Shown here one piece after another: positions 23,701 to 31,529 of a DNA stretch of 64,000 bases. The DNA is from Manduca sexta. Taxonomy: Eukaryota; Arthropoda; Insecta; Lepidoptera; Sphingidae. The position numbers were made by a program, and so were the translations under genes. Where the stretch lies: positions 1,550,001 through 1,614,000 of the forward strand of contig NC_051117.1 of the NCBI RefSeq assembly GCF_014839805.1, read 5' to 3'. The notes under the pieces are model-generated. The model was not told where the DNA came from. It saw only the letters and a program-made list of their open reading frames with translations, and made no database searches. Positions within the stretch are counted from its first letter, which is position 1; each line of letters starts with the position of its first letter.

Positions 23701-25352
23701 AGCTGTTTATGATATGTCGTTTGCATAGGTTCTTAGACCCCGCGCTGATACTATCAACTTGGTATCTTGTCTACCTCGAATACTAGGAGGCTGACAGTGC
23801 TGAAGTTGTTAACAATTATTGAAAGTCTAACATTTCGCTGAAACTACTTACGTGAATCCTACATGCAAATTATAATTTTTAAAGTTTGTGGAGTCGTTTG
23901 AATGTTTTTAGTTCTTTTATTGGTAATACCCTAATGCTGATTGGAGAAAGATATTTAGTTTGTAATTTTCATTTTGCTATAGTTACGATTATCTAACCGT
24001 TGTTTTCTTTAATTTCAGCTTCCATTGTTGGCTTCGCTCTGATCGTGGGGAACTTCATTATCACGATCATTTTGGATAACATCGGACGGAAGAAATCCCA
24101 TCTCCTCACCGTATTTCCGGTCTTACTGGGATGGTTTATGCTCCTGTTGGTGAACAATGTCGCGGGTCTCATCGTAGCTAGATTTATCCAAGGAGTAGCC
24201 ATGGGAATGCTTGGACCTTTGGGGTCGATCATCATTGGGGAAATGACTGATCCTAAAAACAGAGGGATGTTCCTCACAAGTGTCTCATTATCACTGACCA
24301 TTGGTGTCCTGTTCTCCCACGCACTCGGTACCTACTTCACTTGGCAGCAAAGTGCTTTGATTTGTTCCTTTACAACGTTCACAAGTTTATGCCTGATGAT
24401 ATTTACACCAGAATCTCCATCCTGGCTAATAACCAAAGGAAGGTACGAAGAAGCCAGAACAGTCTTTTTCTGGTTAAGGGGAAATAGCGAGGAACAGCAA
24501 GTCGAATTGGAGAAAATGATTATTGCGCAGAAAATGTCAAGAAAATCTAGCGTCGCTGATCAGAAGTTGTCAATACAAGCGCGTTTAAAGAGATACTTTA
24601 AATATATAAGTGAGGCTGGCAAGAAACCGGAATTTTTCAAACCTGTAATCATCATGGTCTTCTTGTATACCATGTTCCAGTTTGCTGGTATTAATGTAAT
24701 TAGTTCGTACGCAATTGATATTATAGGACATGTGGTGGGACCAGAAGCAAACGCCAAGTTTTTGATGGTCGTGTTAGATATCGAGAGACTTATTTGCAAT
24801 TTATTAGCTGTATATTTAATGAAGACGTTGAAGAGACGCACGTTATTGTTTAGTAGTACCTTTATCTGTATTATATCGTATTTAGGAAAGGCGTTTTACG
24901 TCTACGCTAAGCAGAAGGACATTCTGCCCTACGACAGCCAATGGATTCCTATAAGCTTAATAGGTTTATACATGTTCTCGTTAACTGTAGGAATATCCTC
25001 GATTCCTTTTGCAGTTTCAGGGGAGTTATTCCCTCTAGAATATCGAGGATTGGGAGGTGGAGTTAGCTACTTAGCATTATCACTTAACTTCTTCGTGGCT
25101 GTCAAGTGTTTCCCGATGTTAACCACTGCTGTTGGATTGTCTATAACGTATCTATTATATACGGGCATGGTGGTCTTCTGCATGACCATAGTCTGGTTCA
25201 TGTTACCAGAGACAAAGGACAAAACTCTTCAGGAGATTGAGGACAGTTTCCGAGGGTTCTCTCCTGAGGACGCTAAGAGTGCTGAACCTTTAAATGGTGT
25301 GAACAGCGGAGGAGAAATGATGCGAAGATGTAGCTCTCATATTCTTTACTAA
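11654..25352 (+). CDS. Sugar transporter of the major facilitator superfamily, Tret1-like (transporter 1)
   Basis: Three exons (11654-11704, 22226-22361, 24019-25352) join in frame to 506 residues, the usual size for insect trehalose/glucose facilitators with 12 membrane helices in the plasma membrane. Visible motifs are LDNIGRKK (residues 81-88, the helix 2-3 loop), PESPSWL (193-199), FQFAGIN in helix 7, KRRTLLF in the helix 8-9 loop, GELFPLEYRG in helix 10, and PETKDKTLQEIE from 459. The start ATG has A at -3 and G at +4. The splice sites are CAG/gtgggt, ccag/TG, ATCG/gtgagg and ttcag/CT. The convergent neighbour on the minus strand is a paralog with the same first two intron positions. The substrate (trehalose, glucose or another sugar) cannot be read from the sequence. 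First exon and phases are my reconstruction. Confidence 0.88.
12889..12929. repeat. imperfect inverted repeat with CRE-like cores
   Basis: The left arm GCAAAGTATGTGACGTA (12889-12905) and the right arm TACGTCATGTAACTTTGC (12912-12929) pair around a 6-nt loop. The inner halves form TGACGTA/TACGTCA. It could be a MITE remnant or a hairpin; function is unknown. Confidence 0.55.
13842..14068 (+). mobile_element. SINE family A, diverged copy
   Basis: The B-box region GGGTTCGAATCCCGGGTCGG is followed by the family tail GGGTTTTACTGCTCAGAATC, AGCCCGGAGTCAGGAATTTG and GTCATAGGACGGAGTG. The first part of the tRNA-like head is diverged. Confidence 0.7.
17150..17400 (-). repeat. interspersed repeat family C, minus strand, interrupted by a Helitron-like element
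   Basis: Read on the minus strand this matches the 23.02-kb copy (CCGCCCAAATAACGACCACC, TGTGTTTCTTTCCGGGATCA, CGGCATAATTGTGTCAACTG). Its 5' terminus, expected to read GCTGGTGGTAGGAT, is found as GTTGGTGGTGTAAT beyond the inserted element (18772-18785). Confidence 0.65.
17401..18771 (-). mobile_element. Helitron-like non-autonomous element with internal tandem array
   Basis: On the minus strand the element begins TCTATACC and ends GCAAAAGCTAG, with A before and T after. TC...CTAG between A and T is the Helitron signature. A GC-rich pairing segment (GCGGAGCCGC) lies just inside the CTAG end. There is no coding capacity (no Rep/helicase), so it is non-autonomous. Most of its 1371 bp is an eight-copy tandem repeat. 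Removing it joins the two parts of a family C repeat at an AT dinucleotide. A relative with a single unit lies at 52.8 kb. Confidence 0.75.
17743..18728. repeat. tandem repeat, 8 copies of a ~123-bp unit
   Basis: Each unit begins ATTACTGCTC and contains CCTATTGG, ATAGCGTGATGATATATAGC, CAAAGGGCTATCCAA and GGTAGTTCCTGAGATTAG. Units start at about 17743, 17866, 17991, 18113, 18236, 18359, 18483 and 18606, spacing 122-125 bp. Adjacent units share private variants, for example CCAATACAAAATGATTTTTT in units 3 and 4 and CCAACGCAAAAA in units 5 to 8, which points to stepwise local duplication. Confidence 0.93.
19548..19870 (+). mobile_element. tRNA-derived SINE (family B), near full length
   Basis: The tRNA-like head has AGTCTAGTTGGTTGTGGAAC and the B-box GGTTCAAAACCC. 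The body carries ATCGCTTGCTTTAACGGCGA, GTGAAGTCTACCAATCCGCA, GTGGTGAACTAAGGCCTTAT and CCCAACAGTGGGACAGTATA. The end is a TTAT-rich tail. It serves as the in-window reference for the copies at 7.7-8.2 and 48.96 kb. Confidence 0.85.
20190..20240 (+). repeat. family C repeat, 5' fragment
   Basis: GCTGGTGGTAGGATACAAAT is followed by GGATAGCGAGACTGTACA. It is a short match to the first 50 bp of the 23.02-kb copy. Confidence 0.5.
20614..20760 (+). repeat. family C repeat, internally deleted copy
   Basis: The copy begins GCTGGTGGTAGGATTTTTGA, then CCTGGATAGCACAGTAAACA and GGCCCACGTAATT, and ends near CAAGTCGACACTC. It has the same order as at 23.02 kb with the middle missing. Confidence 0.6.
22226..22361 (+). 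CDS. transporter 1, coding exon 2
   Basis: This 136-nt exon (45 codons plus one base) encodes the first membrane segment, with CFVTASVAINIIGHG at its start and TTAQESWI at its end. It is flanked by ttccag and gtgagg. The paralog's exon 2 has the same 136-nt length and phases. Confidence 0.88.
22362..24018 (+). other. intron 2 of transporter 1 (1.66 kb)
   Basis: A phase-1 intron containing a family C repeat at 23.02 kb and otherwise AT-rich DNA. No alternative exon was seen. Confidence 0.8.
23023..23275 (+). repeat. interspersed repeat family C, longest copy in the window
   Basis: It starts GCTGGTGGTAGGATTTAC and contains CCGGATAACGACCAACGTAC, AAGGTGGTAAAACCCACCAT, GTGTCGCGTTCCGGTATCAG, GGCCGGCATAATTGTGTCGA and CAGTCGACATTCTATTAG. 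The tail ends GCACGTAAAAAAATC. At least seven related pieces occur in the window. No tRNA-like box is evident, so its class is unresolved. Confidence 0.75.
24019..25352 (+). CDS. transporter 1, coding exon 3
   Basis: This exon encodes residues 63-506 (the first codon is split with exon 2). It covers helices 2-12 and all conserved facilitator motifs, and ends in a Ser-rich, cytosolic tail. The reading frame is open throughout. Confidence 0.95.
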
Positions 25353-25628
25353 ATTAGCTAAGTATTACAATATTCGGCTATTTTTTTTAACAAACAGAAA
25401 ATGATATTAATCATATTTCTTGCCAATCACGTGTCGAATCGAATGGAATGATAAAAATCTATTTTGTGAAGTTTTTTCCGAAACAAAGGTTGTGAAATGT
25501 GAATGGTTTCCTAGTGCCAATATTGAAATTTTGTGACGCTAGATATTTTTGTACGATTTTATAGCACCTATATTTTTATATTTTAAGTATTTCATACATA
25601 TCAAACGTGTTATAAGTGTATAAATCTC

Positions 25629-25634
25629 AATAAA
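25629..25634 (+). other. polyadenylation signal of transporter 1
   Basis: AATAAA lies 277 bp after the stop, and a second partial match follows within 10 bp. The paralog's stop on the other strand is only about 150 bp further on. Confidence 0.65.
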
Positions 25635-25656
25635 ACAAATAAATATTCTTACTTTG

Positions 25657-25662
25657 TTTAAT
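25657..25662 (-). other. candidate polyadenylation signal of transporter 2
   Basis: Read on the minus strand this is ATTAAA, the common variant, 120 bp after the transporter 2 stop. No canonical AATAAA was seen nearer on that strand. Confidence 0.4.
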
Positions 25663-25781
25663 TTTTAAGAATGAGTATTATAAAAATACTTGTCTGGTCG
25701 TTACAATCTGATGGTATCACTCGCTTTCCGGGGCCTAATTTCTGAAGCGGCAGAATATTTCCTATGTGTTCCCACATTCCA

Positions 25782-26903
25782 TCATCCACCTTCCACTTTT
25801 TCTAACTCAAGCATTCTGACATTTTCTCCTGGCTCAAGTTTATTATCATCTCTAACTCCTTTGAAGTGGCATTCTATTTCATACAACGTCTTTCCTCTAG
25901 TTTCTGGTAGCAGGAAGTACAGGAAAATACCGCAAACCATAATAGAAGCTCCATAGACACAGAAGGTTCCATGAAGCCCGATAATTTCGAACGACATAGG
26001 AGCTGTTTTGACTACGACAAAGAACATTATAGAGAGGAACATCCCAGAAATTCCACTACCCAAACTCCTATATGCCAGGGGAAAGATTTCGCCAGCTATC
26101 GCCCATGGTATTGGTAATATACCCAATGTTTTACCAAAGATGTAAGTCATGGTAGGAATGACGGGCGTCCATTTGTATTGCTCAGGAATATATCCAAAAT
26201 CTCGCAGATAAAGGAGTATAGAAACAGAGAACAGGGAAACGACTGTAATAATAATGCCCAAGAATAAGACTGTGCGCCTGTTTAACTTATTGACAACCAC
26301 GCAGGCTAGCACTGCTGTAGCAAACCTCACGACGTCAACCATTAACATGCTCATATTCGCGTCTATGGTACCACCTGTGACGTCTTCCATCATGGGTACA
26401 GTATACGAGGGCACCACTGTCATCCCAGATACTTGGAACAGCACAAACATGAACATCATTATCACGGTGGGCTTATAGAACTCAGGCTTTTTCGCGATCT
26501 CCAAATACCTCTCAAGCCTTGTTTGGTGCTTTGTCGTCGAACTCACCACTGGCACTGGTTTCATCTGGCTTTGAATGAGAACTTCCAACTCTTTCTCAGA
26601 ATTGTGGTCGTATCCCCTAAACCATCGGAAAGACCTTCTGCACTCATTGTTCAAGCCTTTTGAAGCTAGATACGACGGTGTTTCTGGAGTTAGTGATATC
26701 AGGATTAGGGATAGTGCATAACAACTGCCACAGGCTATTGCAGCTGGTCTCCAGTACATAAGGGTGCCGAAGATGTGGGCGACAAGCATGCCAGTCGCAA
26801 AGGAGAATGCTATAGTTGCGAGGAAGGCGCCGCGGTGTTTCGGTGAGGAGTATTCTGCAATGGACACGGGTGCGGCGGCAGCTTGGAGACCCATTGCAAA
26901 TCC
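25782..26903 (-). CDS. transporter 2, coding exon 4
   Basis: This exon encodes residues 122-494, opening GFAMGLQAAAAPVSIAEY directly after a tttccag acceptor. It is fully open to the TAA stop. It corresponds to most of exon 3 of transporter 1. Confidence 0.95.
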   Translation of the reverse strand, partial: GFAMGLQAAAAPVSIAEYSSPKHRGAFLATIAFSFATGMLVAHIFGTLMYWRPAAIACGSCYALSLILISLTPETPSYLASKGLNNECRRSFRWFRGYDHNSEKELEVLIQSQMKPVPVVSSTTKHQTRLERYLEIAKKPEFYKPTVIMMFMFVLFQVSGMTVVPSYTVPMMEDVTGGTIDANMSMLMVDVVRFATAVLACVVVNKLNRRTVLFLGIIITVVSLFSVSILLYLRDFGYIPEQYKWTPVIPTMTYIFGKTLGILPIPWAIAGEIFPLAYRSLGSGISGMFLSIMFFVVVKTAPMSFEIIGLHGTFCVYGASIMVCGIFLYFLLPETRGKTLYEIECHFKGVRDDNKLEPGENVRMLELEKVEGG

Positions 26904-29900
26904 CTGGAAATTAAGCAATATTTCTATTAATGAAAATATTTCGGATTATCAGCAATGAAATACCGCGAAATTGAATTTTCAAGTAGATTTTTTAACAATC
27001 AAATACCAGTAGAGTTCAGGAAAAGGCGGTGTAAATTAGTAAAAATACCCTCACGAATGTTTCATTGTTTATTTTGTGTCATGAAATATGAGAATTCAAG
27101 AGACGGTATAATTAAGAAGTCACAGTAGATATTATTAATAAAGTGTCTTATAAGTTAGATTGACATTTAAGCAAAACGACATTATTGAAAAGCACGATTT
27201 TTGTAATTGTTTTTCTTGATAAAATACTAGTTACTTAGGCTCTTGACTAATGCGAAGATATCGCGTATCGACTCGTTTTAGCTCAAGTAGATTAAACAAT
27301 TTGTTCAAGTAATAAAATTTTAGAAAAACATTAATAAGAAGTTCGTTATGGTAAAGCGAATGAATCAACACAAACAACGTAAAGAAATGGTTTGTATATT
27401 ATACCAATGAAGGCTTGATGTAAAATTTCAGTATAGATGCCAAATAAACAAAGTAACTGATTTTATTTGCAAATGAGGTGTGCTTAATACGAAACTCATT
27501 TAAGGTGAATAAACTAAGTTTATTGCACTTGCACTGTACGTTCAGTACCGGTTACGTTTCATACAAATTTATGTACGTGAATGCAGATTCATTAATGGAG
27601 AAACCGAGAATCTATACTATTGTTCGTTTGAACGTGCGAATCTCAGGAAATACTAGTTCGAATTGAAAAATTGTTTTAGTATTGGATAGCCCTTTTATCT
27701 AGGAAGGCTTTATGTTTTATGACATTATTCTATGACTTGTAGGAGCGGAATCAATGAAAAATATTGGAAAAACGGGGAATATTTATACCTTTTCAGAGCT
27801 TCTGATGCCTACGCTTAAAGTAACGCAAATATGTCTGACAGAATTTTTCACACACACCATCATGAATTTTATCCCCGAAGGGGTATGCAAAGGTGCAACC
27901 AGGGCACCCACTTTTCGCCAAGTGTGATACGTCCCATGATGTGATAGGGGGCGAGCCTATCGCCATATCGGGCACAAATCCAGACTCCGGGCTGATACTG
28001 AGCAGAAAAACTCAATTATCACTTTGTCCGACCCGGGATACGAACCCAGCACCTCAGAGCGCTGCCGTACCGCGCATGCAGTACAACTACGCCACCGAGG
28101 CAGTCCCCCTTAAAAATTTCAGTTAGTTCAGGCAGTTACCCCTTAAAAATATCTAAAAAATCTTGAAGGTAGAACATAGACTACTTTGTATTCCAAGAAA
28201 CTCTTCCAAGCGGGTAAGGCCGCCAGCATAACTAGTATTAAATAAGATTTCATCTAAGTAGATACGACTGCATTGACAATGCTGCAATTTTCCAAGCAAT
28301 TTGCTACGTTTGGGATTACCGATGTGATTATAAATAATTACAGTACAATAGGTTCTCGAACTATCTACATACTGTATACTCTTAACTCTATATACTGTAA
28401 TAAAAGGAAAATTTTATAAAATTATGTTGCCTCGGTGCCACAATTGGTCCTCACAATTTAGAGCCAATACATAACCAATGAAGCGGCAATTCGCATCAAC
28501 AACAGAATGGCGCCACGCACATTGAATATAAACAACTTTTGATAACTCAGATTGAATCCCGATCAACCAGCGATACTTATTCATAATAATTTATTATAGG
28601 GTCAACTGCATTCAATGAACTATATAGCAATATGTTTTATTGTTCAATATAAGACGCACGCGATACGTTAACTGACTTGAATTACGGTCCATTGGATGAA
28701 GACGGGTCACTGTTTAGTATACGATGTGTATTTATATCAAATCAATTCATTTTGTTTAAAACTTGACAATTACGATGTTAAATTTATGATACATGTCGGT
28801 AGGTTTTTCATCAAAGGTATGCAACATTTTATACCTACTTACAATTAAAGTAGGTTGATGCACAATTTTTTTTTGTAAAGTTACTTTTATAGTTCTTATC
28901 TCCATAATTAATCAATAAATGATGTATACAACATGTTATTTATATTATTTTGTTATTAAGAGACAGTTTAGTAATACGTCAATCTTGTTGAAGATATGTT
29001 TAAAATTTTTCCAAATAAATATTGTATGTATTTACTTAATTATATCTAGTGTGTTTGTATTTATTCCGTAATTATTCACGTATTTCCGTATAAGAAACTG
29101 TGCCTACTAAGAGATTTTGTGAAAACACATTGCAATGAAACCGTCTTAAAAAATCGTAATTTTTCTGTGTATTAGATGCTTCTTTAATAAAACAATGGTC
29201 ATGCCCCGGTAGTTAAAATGCGTACTTGTTTTAAAAAAATGGCTTCAGCGGGTGTTTACTACCAGGTTAAGTACAAACTAAAGATAGAACTCTTAGTACG
29301 TTCTAAGAATTCAATAAAAAAATTTGAAAGATGTAAGACAATTAATAGCAAAAGAGTAAGCCTGGAGTTTCTTTCTGCGTTTCTTATTCGAGTAGTAATC
29401 ACTATCTAGTGAAAGGCTGGTAGGTTACATAGGTTAAGACCTATTTCACCTCACCGCTGACGATCGCGATGCAGTCTTGACATTATTTAATTAAAATATT
29501 GGTATATATTTTCTCTTCTTACCTCCCAGCGCGAGCTGGGTTCTTTACTTACATCATGTTTTGCTTTTGTAACTCTACCTCTAGTACTTAAAGTCTGTAA
29601 TTGTCCGTAGATATAAGATAATTCTTAGTTATAATTATCATGTATCTTGACATGTCATAAGTCCAACTATGTTCGCTTACGTGACTGATAAATCATTTTG
29701 TTTTATTTAATTAACATACCTCCTTAACTTCATCAAGTGTAACCGGTAAATGGCGTCAGCATCACCCATAATAATATTGATCCTTATATCCTCGAGCGAG
29801 ATGGTAAATTAAAGACTTGCTATTTTCTTGTAAATGTATTTACCTGCATAGATCGACTTATTAGTAGCGCGGTAGGACCTCTTGCAGCTACCATGAGCCC

Positions 29901-31471
29901 CCAGCCGCCTAGCGCTGGGAGAGTGCTGAGCTGGTTCGTGAGTTGACGTCCAAGGCGCTGCAGACTGAATGGAGCCACCACTATTCCGGAGATCAGCGCC
30001 AGGCCCAGGATTGATGCTGAAAGATTGGTGGTACAAGGATGAACGTCAAGATATTTGATTTCAAGGGTGTGTTACGTTAAAACTTAAAAAAGAATTACTA
30101 AAATGTTTTAAAGACATCTATTTCACAGTGTCTGTTTTAAAGACATCTATTTCAGACTGCCTCGGTGGCGTAGTTGTATTGCACGTCCGGTACAATAGCG
30201 CTCTGAGGTCCTGGGTTCGAATCCCGGGTCGGGCAAAGTGATATTTGGGTTTTTCTGCTCAGTATCAGCCTGGAGTCTGGAATTTGTGCCCGATATGGCG
30301 ATAGGCTCGCCCCCTATCACATCATGGGACGGAACATCCTTGGCGAAAAGTGGGTGCCCTAGTTGCGCCTCTGCATACCCCTTCGGGGATAAAATGCGTG
30401 ATGTTATGTATGTATGTTATGTATTTCACAGTACTAGATGCTATTTATAGTACTAGAGGTTTTACTTCCAAGACAATTCCTTTGTAACTGACGATGTTTC
30501 TCACCTAACGTGTCGTGTTGCCAATTGTTATGTTATATATACATTATCGAGAGTCATCGGTGATATGACCCCAAATAATTGTTATTATAATATTACGTTT
30601 TGTAGAAATAAGATCAATATAGTTTTAAAATAAATATAAATTAGATATTCTTAACAGTTACGTCCCTTTTCTGTATACTTTAGAGAACTCTTTAACTTCC
30701 GTAAACATGTAACTTTGTGTTTATCAAAAACGTCAGTGGTTACGCATGTAGTTCAAAATTGGGTTTGTATTCTCTATGTGCAGATTCCACGCGGAGTTTT
30801 TCTTACGTACAAACATTTGGTATTGTAAGGAAATGAGACTATTTATAGAAGATAATGTGTTTGGCAAGTTTCTGATACACCTAAAGATGACGAATTTATT
30901 TCAATGTTATATAGAGATTTGGAATTGTATTTGTTGCTGCCATCATTTATAAAAAAAAATCGACATTATTAGACGGGCGATGAACTTAATATACTTGTTA
31001 AAAACGAAATCCTATAATAAAAAGGGACTGATTATAATAGTTTAGGATCTTTTAGACTTTCTGCCTGGCGTTATAACATTCTAGCGCATGATTACCTGCT
31101 TAGAACTTTCAACTATAAGAATTTATCTAAATAAATAAACTAATTCCTTGTTACAAAACCCTGTGGAATTAGTTTTATAGAGAATCTCACCATTGGCTCT
31201 GACGCAAGATGTAATTTCGCTCTGATTACGTACAAATATACCCCACACAAATTGCACGACAATCACGACCAATTGCTACCTCGTGACGCAGGCAATTATT
31301 TTCATTTTATACTGCGGTTTAAATGTAATGCCGCGTTTTAAATATAAGGTACTGATAAGGTTTAAAAACGTGGTTGTCTAATATCTGTGTGTAATTTTTA
31401 GAAATATATCTTAAAATGACGCTCATTTTTAGAACCTTTTACTAACCAAACATATTAGCTGGTGGTAGGAT

Positions 31472-31529
<58 letters not shown>

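Larger units (their letters stand above)
26904..29843 (-). other. intron 3 of transporter 2 (2.9 kb), not present in transporter 1
   Basis: A phase-0 intron with gtaaat and tttccag borders. It contains a Helitron-like fragment at 27.61 kb and a SINE at 27.85 kb; the rest is AT-rich with no visible exon. Confidence 0.8.

Noticed and set aside
25353..25781. Possible extra gene between the two transporters
   Set aside because: The interval holds only 3' UTR-like AT-rich DNA with poly(A) signals for both strands.
30155..30235. Possible tRNA genes at the SINE heads (also 45686, 28104 minus, 61768 minus)
   Set aside because: The B-box is good, but the acceptor and anticodon arms do not pair properly and each head continues into the same SINE tail.
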